Assembly: GCA_003218135.1 (NCBI GenBank)
Contig: QHNQ01000013.1
Location: 1 to 46,186, forward strand
Length of the DNA: 46,186 nucleotides
From: Verrucomicrobiota bacterium
GTDB lineage: Bacteria > Verrucomicrobiota > Verrucomicrobiia > Chthoniobacterales > UBA10450
Reading direction: 5' to 3'
Shown: positions 34,767 to 42,831 of the stretch, piece by piece
How positions within the stretch are numbered: the first letter of the stretch is position 1
Layout: each line of letters starts with the position of its first letter
Notes under the pieces: model-generated
What the model was told of the DNA's origin: nothing
Databases searched by the model: none
The model's input: the letters and a program-made list of their open reading frames with translations, nothing else
Translations under genes and position numbers: made by a program

Positions 34767-35306
34767 GTGCCCAGAGAAATCGTCATTGCTTACTGGCTGA
34801 TTCCTGGCGAGCCGGCCCACAGCTTTTTTCAGGGAGCGATCAATGATCTCGCGCGCCGGTACGACGCGCCTCTTTTCGAGCCGCATGTAACGATTCATGT
34901 CGGGGCTAATCACATCGACGCCGCTGAGCACGCGCTGTCAAAAGCGGCGCGCGAATGCCAATCAGTCACTGTCAAAGCTCTTGGGATTGATTACTCGGAT
35001 GAATTCATTAAAACGCTGTTCGTGCAGTTCGCGCTGAACACAAAATTGCAGCAATTGAATGCGATCGTTCGCAGTGCTGCCGAAGATTCGTCCGATTACA
35101 AACTCAATCCACACTTGAGTCTTCTTTACAAAAAAATCCCGCCTGTAGTGCGATCCGAACTGGCAGATTCGATCAACGTGCCGTTTTCGGAAGTAACGTT
35201 CAATGCACTTCAAGCTGTGCGCTGCATTTTGCCCACGCAAAACCGAACGGATGTAGAAGCTTGGCGCGCGATCACGAGAAGATTGCTTCGATCGATTAGC
35301 GTCTGA
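34767..35306 (+). CDS. 2H phosphoesterase / 2'-5' RNA ligase-like protein
   Basis: From GTG 34767 (VPREIVIAYWLIPGE) the product is 179 aa, with GGAG about 11 bases upstream. The frame is open earlier within the preceding gene. The two HxT/S motifs of the 2H superfamily are EPHVTIHVG (about 41) and NPHLSLLYK (about 119). The pair forms the symmetric active site acting on 2',3'-cyclic or 2'-5' nucleotide bonds. The partner RNA or nucleotide is unknown. It follows the VOC gene closely, so co-transcription is likely. Confidence 0.8.
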   Translation: MPREIVIAYWLIPGEPAHSFFQGAINDLARRYDAPLFEPHVTIHVGANHIDAAEHALSKAARECQSVTVKALGIDYSDEFIKTLFVQFALNTKLQQLNAIVRSAAEDSSDYKLNPHLSLLYKKIPPVVRSELADSINVPFSEVTFNALQAVRCILPTQNRTDVEAWRAITRRLLRSISV

Positions 35307-35344
35307 CCGCGGTAAAGTCTCACACGCGTCGGTGCACAGACGCC

Positions 35345-36064
35345 CTACAGTTCGACGATACGATACAGTTTGCCGGTTTTGCGGAGCGCAGGCGCCGAGA
35401 CGTTATAGACCGGTATTCCCGTCGAAGTTTTGCCATCAAGGATACCGTTGTGGGCGTGACCGTGAAAAACAGCGGTCACCTTGAATCGGTTGATCGGCTC
35501 TTCCAACCGGCTCGATCCGAGAAACGCATAAATTTCCGGATCTTCACCCTGCAGCGTCTCGCGGATTGGAGAGTAATGCAGCACTACGATCCGCTTTTCG
35601 GTTTGGAGTTTGGCCAAAGCTTGCTCCAGGCGAACAGCATGACTGATGGACTCCTGCACAAATTGTTTAATGAGCGATTCGCCCCAGGCGTTTAGCATTC
35701 GCCGGCCGAAACCACCGCCGAAACCAGCGATCCCGGCAAAACCAATTCCGGCGATCTCAATGGCTTCACCGTTGAGCACGTTCACACCTGCGTCATCGAG
35801 AACTTTGGAAACCAACTCCGGCTGGCCCGATTCGAAGTCGTGGTTGCCGAGAACTGCAATCGTCGGAATTCTTACGGCCGCCCGAATGTCGGCCACGAGT
35901 TCCTCGGCTTCTTCGGCAAGTCCGTAGTCGGTAAGATCTCCGCAGAGCAGCAGCATATCCGCGTTCTGTGATATCTCGGCGAAGGCTTCATGCAGCAACC
36001 CGCGCGAGTGCTTGGCGTAATGCACATCCGCTGTAGCGGCGATCCGTAACCCTCGCGTAGCCAT
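35345..36064 (-). CDS. metallophosphoesterase (calcineurin-like)
   Basis: From ATG 36064 (MATRGLRIAATADVHYAKHS) the product is 239 aa; nine more in-frame codons exist upstream. The dimetal motifs are in order: TADVHY (Asp 13, His 15), CGDLTDYG (Asp 43), VLGNHDFESG (Asn 74, His 75), VLHYSPI (His about 172) and HGHAHNG (about 211-215). It acts on a phosphoester of unknown substrate. A half REP-like motif (GACGCCCTACA) lies over its stop. It is convergent with the 2H gene and divergent from the nucleotidyltransferase-like gene. Confidence 0.9.
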   Translation of the reverse strand: MATRGLRIAATADVHYAKHSRGLLHEAFAEISQNADMLLLCGDLTDYGLAEEAEELVADIRAAVRIPTIAVLGNHDFESGQPELVSKVLDDAGVNVLNGEAIEIAGIGFAGIAGFGGGFGRRMLNAWGESLIKQFVQESISHAVRLEQALAKLQTEKRIVVLHYSPIRETLQGEDPEIYAFLGSSRLEEPINRFKVTAVFHGHAHNGILDGKTSTGIPVYNVSAPALRKTGKLYRIVEL

Positions 36065-36164
36065 TTGTCTTAAACAACGGAATCGGCGCAACCAATGGAC
36101 GTTTCAACTAACTGCGCGGCTCGCCATGCACGCGTGGCCCGCCTGGGTTGCGTTATGTTGGGTG

Positions 36165-36995
36165 ATGACCGTAACGAGAGCAGCAGCCTCGAAAACGAAA
36201 CGCAGGCTGAATGACTTTTATCTCAGATCGATGGCGGCGCTTCAGGATGCGGATGTCCCGTTCCTGATTGGCGGCGCGTATGTGGTGGAGGTATATTCAG
36301 GCGTTTCGCGCCGGTCGAAAGACTTCGATCTCTACGTTCGACCACGTCATATCCATGCGGCCATGGATGCGCTTGCCCGCGCCGGCTACAAAACAGAAAT
36401 GACATTTCCGCATTGGCTTGCCAAAGCCGGACTCGGCCGGGACTACATCGATCTGATTTTCCGCGCCGGCAACGGCCTGTGCGAAGTTGATGATTCATGG
36501 TTCGAGCGCGCGCGGGACGATGAGCTGCTGGGATTGCATGTGAAGGTCTCTGCCCCTGAAGAAATGATTTGGATGAAGGCGTTTATCATGGAACGCGAAC
36601 GCTTCGACGGCGCCGATATTGCACATATTCTCGTGAGCTGCGCGGACAAACTGGATTGGCCGCATTTGGTTCGGCGCTTTGGTCCTGATTGGCGCGTCCT
36701 GCTCAGTCATCTGGTGTTGTTCGGCTACATTTACCCCGGCGAGCAGGGACGAATTCCGAGGTCAGTCATAGATGGGCTAATCGACCGACTGCGAAAAGAA
36801 TCTCCGGGGCAGGAGCATGTTTGTCGCGGAACGTTGCTATCACGCAAACAGTATTTGGTGGACGTGCGAAAGTGGGGATTTCATGACGCGCGGCTGGAAA
36901 AACGTGTGCATATGGATTCCGAAGATATTGCGCAATGGACGAGGGCAATTGCCAAAGACGAGAAGGAGCCGACCGAGGCTGCGTTGAAGCAATAG
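36165..36995 (+). CDS. nucleotidyltransferase-fold protein
   Basis: From ATG 36165 (MTVTRAAASKTKRRLNDFYL) the product is 276 aa; ATG 36126 is an alternative. The N-terminal half has the nucleotidyltransferase pattern FLIGGAYVVEVYSG (Gly 36 and 37), then SKDFDLYV (Asp 53 and 55), the metal-binding pair. It continues with DLIFRAGNGLCEVDDSWF and a helical C-terminal half (WPHLVRRFGPDWRVLLSHLVLFGYI). Similar proteins are annotated as nucleotidyltransferases of the antitoxin/aminoglycoside type. The substrate is unknown. It ends at a long inverted repeat. Confidence 0.72.
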   Translation: MTVTRAAASKTKRRLNDFYLRSMAALQDADVPFLIGGAYVVEVYSGVSRRSKDFDLYVRPRHIHAAMDALARAGYKTEMTFPHWLAKAGLGRDYIDLIFRAGNGLCEVDDSWFERARDDELLGLHVKVSAPEEMIWMKAFIMERERFDGADIAHILVSCADKLDWPHLVRRFGPDWRVLLSHLVLFGYIYPGEQGRIPRSVIDGLIDRLRKESPGQEHVCRGTLLSRKQYLVDVRKWGFHDARLEKRVHMDSEDIAQWTRAIAKDEKEPTEAALKQ

Positions 36996-36999
36996 AAGA

Positions 37000-37095
37000 G
37001 TTACAACGTTACAAAGGTAGCTCCGCTGAGGATAGCGGACGCTACAGCGCTATTCCAAGGCGAGTTATTCAAACCTTGTAACGATGTAACTTTTT
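37000..37095. repeat. long inverted repeat with nested REP-like hairpin and T5 tail
   Basis: GTTACAACGTTACAAAGGT (37000-37018) pairs imperfectly with ACCTTGTAACGATGTAAC (37073-37090), followed by TTTTT. Nested inside is GTAGCTCCGCT...AGCGGACGCTAC (37018-37044). It fills the convergent spacer between the nucleotidyltransferase-like gene and the TPR gene, so it may also act as a terminator for the plus-strand gene. Confidence 0.75.
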
Positions 37096-37103
37096 GTGAC
37101 GAA

Positions 37104-38960
37104 TCAGCGTGGCAACGCCGTCGGCGTCGGGCTCTGTTCAGCGGGAAGCGCGGATATGGCTGCCGACGGATCGGCGAATGCAGTCGCGAGCCTGGCCTTT
37201 GCTTCGTCGAGGAGCTTTTCTTCCTCCGGATAAATCTCTGCGTCATCAGTGGCCGCGATGTAATCGCTCGCTGCTTCGGCCTGTCCCGCCTCCGCAAGTA
37301 ACAGCGCGACGTAAACGGCTGCATGCGGGTCATGCAACTGCTCAGGCGGCAAACTTTGCATGATGGCAACACCCTCGGCATTCTTTCCAAGCCGGGAGAG
37401 CGAAAACGCATAAGTCACGGCGCAATTAACCTCGTTCGGGTCGCGATCGTACGCTTCTTTGGCAAGCTGATGTGATTGTTCTGTATTTTGTCCAATGTTT
37501 AAGCCGAGCCTGGCGAGATCGGCTGTGATCGGCGCCTCGGTCGGAGAACTATCATGAATACGCTGGAGAACATCGTAAAGTTTGGCTGTTTCATTCTCCG
37601 CGCGATACAGGCGCCGAAGCCACTCCAGGGCTTCGCGTCGGGATGAAGCGCTTTTTGCCACGCGCCACCAGAGTTCTTCAGATTCCTTCTCGAGATCCCA
37701 TTTTGAAGCAAGACGGGCCAGCGCGAGTTCGTGTTCGGGCTGCTCATTTGCGGATTGTTCTGCAGAGCGCCAGAGCGTTTCGAACTCGTCGCTGGCATTT
37801 CCGGTGCGAGGCCGTGATTGTCGTGTGGCAATCGCCTGATATGCAAGACGCAGATATTCGGAATCGCCCCATGTCCCCGTCCGTGTCCAACGTTTCAGCC
37901 GCGACCAATTTTTTGTTGTCGCATACGCATCAGCGACTGCTACGGCTGTCGGCGTCGAATTCAGCTCTGCTGCCGGCAACTTGTCAATCCACTTAACGAC
38001 GTCTCCTGCGAGTCCATTTTGATTCATCCAATCCATGAGCGCCGCGAGATTGGCCGGATCGCGGGCTGCAAATGGTTTCACTCTCTCGAGTACCAGGCGA
38101 AATTTTTTCTCGTCGAGCTTCCGATAAAAGTTCAGACACAGCAGATAATCGCCGAATGTGATCTCAGGGGACATTTGAAGTTGTTGCGCAAAACTGTCTG
38201 CTGCGGCGCGCTCATTGCGTGCCACTGCATCGTTCAGCAACGCCCGCAACGCACCGGTCCGGTACGGGGCCATCCTGCTTAGTCGCTGGAGAGTATCGCG
38301 CGCTCTCGCACTTTTCTCCGAGTCCTTGGAACGAATTTGCAGGGCTGCGAGATTGAACTGATAAAGATCGTTACTGGGTTCCTTCTTTACGGCGGCCGCG
38401 AATTGTTCCTCTTGCCCGGCAAAATTGCCCTCCGCACGCGCGAGCCAGCCTGCAACGACATGATAAGCTGCGCTGTCCCGATCGTTCGCAGGGACCCGGT
38501 CGAGCGCCTGGCGCGCCAGATCGAGTTTTCCAAAACGCAATGCCGCGGAAGCGAGATTGAGCTGGCTGTCCAGGTCCGTTGGAAGCAGCCGCGCTATCTG
38601 TTGGCGCCACGACACAGCCTCCTCCCGATTTTGCTTCTCTGCTGCCTCTGCTAAGACGTAAAGCGCCGGCACAAAATCAGGATGTCGTGCCACCAGCTCT
38701 CGCGCCGTCTGGGCCGCTTTGCTTAGTTTGCCTTCCTGTAGCAGCGCAGTGGCTCGGTTTAGCAAACGGGTTTCGCGCCAGTCCTCATACAATCTTGAGC
38801 CGTAACTGAACAAAACAATACCCAGCAAAAAAGCGATTGCTGATACCGCAACTATAACGGCGAGGCGAGCGACCCGGACTTGTCGTTGGAAAAAAGACCC
38901 CAGCGCGAAAAATAGCTGGCGAGTTCTCCCGTGCCCGCCGCATTTGGTTCGTTCCGCCAT
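37104..38960 (-). CDS. membrane-anchored TPR repeat protein
   Basis: The 618-aa product has one N-terminal membrane helix (about 33-52, LAVIVAVSAIAFLLGIVLFS) after a basic stretch, so the rest probably faces the periplasm. TPR-like helices follow through much of the protein (KLSKAAQTARELVARHPDFVPALYVLAEAAEKQ, RDPNEVNCAVTYAFSLSRLGKNAEGVAIM). A good Shine-Dalgarno (AAAGGAG, about five bases before the ATG) sets the start at 38960. It likely scaffolds protein complexes; partners unknown. It follows the AI-2E-type permease gene by 59 bases. Confidence 0.85.
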   Translation of the reverse strand: MAERTKCGGHGRTRQLFFALGSFFQRQVRVARLAVIVAVSAIAFLLGIVLFSYGSRLYEDWRETRLLNRATALLQEGKLSKAAQTARELVARHPDFVPALYVLAEAAEKQNREEAVSWRQQIARLLPTDLDSQLNLASAALRFGKLDLARQALDRVPANDRDSAAYHVVAGWLARAEGNFAGQEEQFAAAVKKEPSNDLYQFNLAALQIRSKDSEKSARARDTLQRLSRMAPYRTGALRALLNDAVARNERAAADSFAQQLQMSPEITFGDYLLCLNFYRKLDEKKFRLVLERVKPFAARDPANLAALMDWMNQNGLAGDVVKWIDKLPAAELNSTPTAVAVADAYATTKNWSRLKRWTRTGTWGDSEYLRLAYQAIATRQSRPRTGNASDEFETLWRSAEQSANEQPEHELALARLASKWDLEKESEELWWRVAKSASSRREALEWLRRLYRAENETAKLYDVLQRIHDSSPTEAPITADLARLGLNIGQNTEQSHQLAKEAYDRDPNEVNCAVTYAFSLSRLGKNAEGVAIMQSLPPEQLHDPHAAVYVALLLAEAGQAEAASDYIAATDDAEIYPEEEKLLDEAKARLATAFADPSAAISALPAEQSPTPTALPR

Positions 38961-39019
38961 TTCGTCTCCTCTTTCGGTGCGGTTCGCTTATCCCTGCGCG
39001 AACGTTTCGCCCCGCTACG

Positions 39020-40381
39020 CTAAGAATGAGTCGCTATTTCAAGTTCCGGAACTGCCGGGGCTACCTCAGCCAATTCGACAGGGCGTTCCCTCAAACGCCG
39101 CTTCCAAACGTAGCGTGCGAGGAGGACCTTAATCGTTGCGGTAAGCGGCACGGCAAGCAGCGGACCTATTACTCCGCCAATTATCAGACCCCAGACGAAG
39201 ATCGAGACGATCACCGTCATCGGATGCAACCCGACATAATTTCCAACAATTCGCGGAGCGTAAAATATGCCTTCGAGATTTTGTATGACGATGAAAATCA
39301 GCGTCACAATGATGGGGTGCGTCCAATCGCCCCATTGAAATGCGGCGATCAGGACGGCTGGCACCCAGCAAATGATGATGCCGATGTACGGAATCATCGT
39401 GAGAATGACAACGAGCGCACCAATCACTGGCGCAAAATTCAGGCCGAAAATAGTCAGCGCCGTTCCTATGAGGATGCCATCCACCAGGCACACCAAAAGT
39501 TGGCCGCGAAAGTACGCGGTGATGTAGCCATTGATTTCCGACAGCACATCCGCGACTTCATCTCTCAAGGGCGACGCACGCAGCGGCAGGTATTCTTTCC
39601 AGTGTTGTTCGATGCGCGGCTTTTCGTTTAGCAGGAAAAACAAATAGATCGGCACCAGGATCAGACTGAGCAGAAAACCTGTGACGCCAAGGAATCCGCC
39701 GATGCTCCTCTTCAAAATGTCCCAGAATTTTTCCAGTACAATCGGGAGCGCTTGCTCCAATTTCGGCATTTGTTTCTCCACGTAAGCCTGAATGCGCTGG
39801 CGCTCCGCCGTGGTCAGCTTTGGCGAACTGGGAGCAATTACTTCAGTCGGCGGTGTGGCGGCTTGCGGCGAGGCAGCTGGAGTCGGCGTTTGTTCGCGAG
39901 CAGAAGGCGATGCAGCGGGGCCGATGAGCCAGTTCGTCAGGCTGGTCGATGCAGATTTTCGATGCCCTCCGCTGAGCAATCCGAATGTGTGGTCGAATCG
40001 ATAGATAAGATCGACGGTGTAGTCCCGCGCTCTTTCTGTGTACGCGGGAACTTGCCTCGCAAAGTTCGCGCTCTGGATCGAGATCGTGGGGACAAGCCAG
40101 GCGGCCAATCCTCCCAACGAAAAAAAGGCAATGGCGAAAACAAGAGCCACGGCTTTCGTGCGGCTGAGCGTCCCGCGAGACATTCTCGTCACCAGCGGGT
40201 CGAGCAGATAAGTAAGAATCAGGGCGATGGCTACGGGGATCAGGATCGGTTGGAGGAAGCTAATGATGTTGGCTGCTGTCCAGATCGCTGCGCCGACAAC
40301 GACGATGAGAAGAACCACGAAGCAGGCAGTAAGTGCCGCCCACATGGTCTTACGCTGCCATGGCGTGGGATATTCCTTCAT
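39020..40381 (-). CDS. AI-2E family (PerM/YdiK-like) membrane permease
   Basis: From ATG 40381 (MKEYPTPWQRKTMWAALTACF) the product is 453 aa; a few codons upstream are open. It has the PF01594 layout of about eight membrane helices: N-terminal LLIVVVGAAIWTAANIISFLQPILIPVAIALILTYLLDPLV, then a soluble insertion. This holds a Pro/Ala/Thr-rich stretch (about 170-200). The conserved C-terminal helices read PVIGALVVILTMIPYIGIIICWVPAV and GVIGPLLAVPLTATIKVLL. The family contains autoinducer-2 exporters and Na+/H+ antiporter-like members, so the named function is not assured. Confidence 0.88.
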   Translation of the reverse strand: MKEYPTPWQRKTMWAALTACFVVLLIVVVGAAIWTAANIISFLQPILIPVAIALILTYLLDPLVTRMSRGTLSRTKAVALVFAIAFFSLGGLAAWLVPTISIQSANFARQVPAYTERARDYTVDLIYRFDHTFGLLSGGHRKSASTSLTNWLIGPAASPSAREQTPTPAASPQAATPPTEVIAPSSPKLTTAERQRIQAYVEKQMPKLEQALPIVLEKFWDILKRSIGGFLGVTGFLLSLILVPIYLFFLLNEKPRIEQHWKEYLPLRASPLRDEVADVLSEINGYITAYFRGQLLVCLVDGILIGTALTIFGLNFAPVIGALVVILTMIPYIGIIICWVPAVLIAAFQWGDWTHPIIVTLIFIVIQNLEGIFYAPRIVGNYVGLHPMTVIVSIFVWGLIIGGVIGPLLAVPLTATIKVLLARYVWKRRLRERPVELAEVAPAVPELEIATHS

Positions 40382-40391
40382 GTTAGATAGA

Positions 40392-40476
40392 CAAACTCTC
40401 AACTCTCAACGTCCAGCCCTTCAATCTCCAACGACGGTGGCATCGCCTCCTTGGGCGTTGGGCGTTGACGTTGGAT
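40392..40476. repeat. AACGTCCAGCCC / GGGCGTTGGGCGTTGACG dispersed repeat, both orientations
   Basis: AACTCTCAACTCTCAACGTC (40395-40414) and the opposite-strand GGGCGTTGGGCGTTGACG (40453-40470) face each other across about 40 bases. Together they can fold. It fills most of the AI-2E to TPR spacer. Confidence 0.65.
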
Positions 40477-40538
40477 ATCTGCCGTGCAGCGGCGCAGAGG
40501 CCGCTTCGCTGCTTGATGTTCGGCGTTGGTCGCGCTCA

Positions 40539-42377
40539 CTACGTCGGATTTGTTTTTACAGGCAAATCTTTGCCAATTGTCTTCTTGGTTCCTTCGATTT
40601 TCTCCGCAAGATTTTTGTTTTTCGGATCCAGTGCCAGCGCCTTCTGCCATGATTCCAATGCCTCCGGAACACGATTCAATTTCAAATAAGTGTCGCCGAT
40701 ATGTTCGAAGATCACCGGATCGTCGTGTTCCGTCCCTTTTGCAGCACGAAGCAGATTGCCGAGCGCTTGATCAAATTTGCCCTTGCGAAATTCAACCCAA
40801 CCGAGGCTGTCCAGATACGAGGCGTTGTTGGGTTCTTTCTCCATCGCGCGCTTAATCATGGTTTCAGCTTCATCAAGGTTCATGTTGTGGTCTGCCCACA
40901 TGTAACCGAGATAATTGCAAGCCTCTGCCGAATTGGCCGGATCGAGCGCGATTGACTTGCGGAGCAACTCAGCCGCTTTTTCGTACAAGCCAGCTTGCTC
41001 GGCCGCCGCTCCGTAGTTGAAATAAAACTTGGCATTTATTACGTCGTTGTCCTCGTCAAGTTGCGCTTCGTGCAACGCCTCTTCAAAAGTCGCCACGGCT
41101 TGCTGGCTCTGCTTGGCCTCGCGCTGAGCAATCGCCAGATAGTAAACAATCTCCGGCGCGCCGGGAAATCGGCGCCGGGCTTCTGCCAATAATTGCACGC
41201 CGCGGGCTGCATTTTTCAAAGGTCCAAGAAGCAACTCCGCCAAATGCAGATAGGTGCCGGGATGATTTGGATTGATCAACAGACTTTGCTCATAATTCGC
41301 GGCGACTTTTGCAAACTTCGCTTTTGCTTCCTCGATGCGGTTTGCCCGCTGCAGGGATCGCGCTTCATCATCCAGTACCTGTGCCAGTAAATCGTAGGGT
41401 TGATATTTGTCCGGATGCTCCTTGATGATCTGCTCGAGCATCTCGATGGCTTTGTCGCGCTGGTTTGTAAGGATAAAACCAGTCGCCAGTTTCTCGCGCG
41501 CATTTGCATCCTCCGGCTGCAGTTCCAGAACGCGCAAATACAGCGGTATCGCTTCCTTCAATTGCTGGGACGCAGCATAATAGTCGGCCACTTCCTTGAG
41601 AATCGTTGGATCGTCTCCGGCGTGTTCGACTGCTCGTTTGAATATATCGTTGACCTTTTTTAGTTCGTCCGGTTTCGGCTGCGAATCAGACTTGAAAAGA
41701 ATCGCCACATAAAGCTTCCCAACTTGCATCCAGAAAGTGGGATCGTTACTGCGAACTTTTGTGGCGCGCTCGAGAACTTCGAGTGCCTTCTTCTCCTGGC
41801 CGGCTGCAACTTCAATTTCGACCAGGCGCTGGTACGCGTCTGCGTCTCCCGGATTCAGGGCGATGGCGCGATTGGCATAATCGATGGCTTGGTCCGTTTT
41901 CTTCAGGTACTTCGCGTAGATGTAAGCGAGTTGCTGATACGGCCCGGCATCAGTCGGGTTTGCTTTGATTGCGTCTTTCAGCACGTCAATTGCCTGTGGA
42001 AAATCGTCGTCCTGTATTAGCAAACCCGCCACACGCGAGGCGAGTTGCGCCTGGCCGGGATCGACATTGAGCACCTTCCGATACACATCCAACGCGCGGT
42101 CCAGTTCGCCATTTTCTTCGAACGCCATTCCTTCGACAAAATGCGCGAGCGCGCCAGCCTTGCGGTCGCCGCCTGCACGCAAAACGAGGTCTGCAGCCGG
42201 TTTTGAATTGAGCGAATCATCCTGGCGCCCACTTTGTTTCGCCTGGCGCGAACGAGGAATTTTTGCCGACGAACTTCTCGTCGTTGGCTCGGCAAGTGCA
42301 TTTGCCAGCGCGAGAAAAATAAGCGCGAGAACAAATCCCCGGCAGACGGCAACTCCGCGCTTTATGCGCTCCCTCAT
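40539..42377 (-). CDS. exported TPR repeat protein
   Basis: The 612-aa product starts with a signal peptide (residues about 12-29, GFVLALIFLALANALAE). After a Ser/Arg-rich linker, about fifteen TPR units run from about residue 70 to the end (GELDRALDVYRKVLNVDPGQAQLASRVAGLL; ATKVRSNDPTFWMQVGKLYVA; LLRAAKGTEHDDPVIFEHIGDTYLKLNRVPEALESW). An N-terminal Cys in AVC of the leader is not a convincing lipobox. It is expected to act in the periplasm or outer membrane as a protein scaffold. It lies in a minus-strand run with the permease and the other TPR gene. Confidence 0.87.
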   Translation of the reverse strand: MRERIKRGVAVCRGFVLALIFLALANALAEPTTRSSSAKIPRSRQAKQSGRQDDSLNSKPAADLVLRAGGDRKAGALAHFVEGMAFEENGELDRALDVYRKVLNVDPGQAQLASRVAGLLIQDDDFPQAIDVLKDAIKANPTDAGPYQQLAYIYAKYLKKTDQAIDYANRAIALNPGDADAYQRLVEIEVAAGQEKKALEVLERATKVRSNDPTFWMQVGKLYVAILFKSDSQPKPDELKKVNDIFKRAVEHAGDDPTILKEVADYYAASQQLKEAIPLYLRVLELQPEDANAREKLATGFILTNQRDKAIEMLEQIIKEHPDKYQPYDLLAQVLDDEARSLQRANRIEEAKAKFAKVAANYEQSLLINPNHPGTYLHLAELLLGPLKNAARGVQLLAEARRRFPGAPEIVYYLAIAQREAKQSQQAVATFEEALHEAQLDEDNDVINAKFYFNYGAAAEQAGLYEKAAELLRKSIALDPANSAEACNYLGYMWADHNMNLDEAETMIKRAMEKEPNNASYLDSLGWVEFRKGKFDQALGNLLRAAKGTEHDDPVIFEHIGDTYLKLNRVPEALESWQKALALDPKNKNLAEKIEGTKKTIGKDLPVKTNPT

Positions 42378-42412
42378 GACTGACTTTACCTTTCGCTCAC
42401 TCCGTCCGCAAT

Positions 42413-42519
42413 GTCATCCCGAGCGTAGCGAGGGACCTCTAACAGGTCGAATGACTACGCTGCTTACCCCGCGTGACCTAAACTTCGTGGGCGAGGTCCC
42501 TCACTTCGTTCGGGATGAC
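42413..42519. repeat. inverted pair of GTCATCCCGAGCGTAGCGAG-type repeats
   Basis: Left copy: GTCATCCCGAGCGTAGCGAG plus GGACCT (42413-42438). Right copy: AGGTCCCTCACTTCGTTCGG plus GATGAC (42494-42519), the near reverse complement. The pair could form a long hairpin between the 34-codon gene and the TPR gene. Confidence 0.75.
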
Positions 42520-42525
42520 CCGCAT

Positions 42526-42562
42526 CGGGCGTTGGGCGTTCGGAGTTGGGCGCTGGATGTTC
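42526..42562. repeat. GGGCGTTGGGCGTTCGG-type dispersed repeat
   Basis: GGGCGTTGGGCGTTCGGAGT then TGGGCGCTGGATGTTC continues directly from the right copy of the GTCATCCCGAG repeat. Two repeat families are therefore abutted here. Confidence 0.65.
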
Positions 42563-42589
42563 TCCGCAAGCCTGCAGCTTGCCATGGCA

Positions 42590-42694
42590 TTACACCTTAT
42601 ATCTCAGCCGCTTCTTGTGGCGATGCGCCCTCATCCGTTTGCGGCGTTTGTGCTTGGCAATTTTTGCCTTCCGTCTTTTTTTAAGAGAGCCCAT
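42590..42694 (-). CDS. 34-aa very basic protein, AURKAIP1/COX24-domain-like (small-subunit ribosomal-type)
   Basis: On the minus strand, ATG at 42692-42694 opens 34 codons ending in TAA at 42590-42592. The product starts MGSLKKRRKAKIAKHKRRK and continues RMRAHRHKKRLRYKV. More than half of it is Lys/Arg/His. The KRRKAKIAKHKRRKRMRAHRHKKR pattern is that of the COX24/AURKAIP1 domain proteins seen in several bacterial phyla, whose mitochondrial relatives are small-subunit ribosomal proteins. It is too short for default gene callers. No Shine-Dalgarno is seen. Ribosome association is inferred from the family and charge. Confidence 0.8.
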   Translation of the reverse strand: MGSLKKRRKAKIAKHKRRKRMRAHRHKKRLRYKV

Positions 42695-42831
42695 TCAGAT
42701 TTTCAGAGTTCACAAGTCGCGATTCAACCATTTAACGCGCGGTATTGCAACTGCGTTTCCTCGGCGAATTGCTGCAGGGCGTCGCCTGATTAGGTCTATT
42801 CGTAATGCTAATACAGATTTCGAGTGGCAGA

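Noticed and set aside
42695-42831. Possible fourth attC site after the SnoaL-like gene
   Set aside because: ATTTAAC at 42730-42736 fits RYYYAAC, but no GTTRRRY partner with matching arms is found before the gene.
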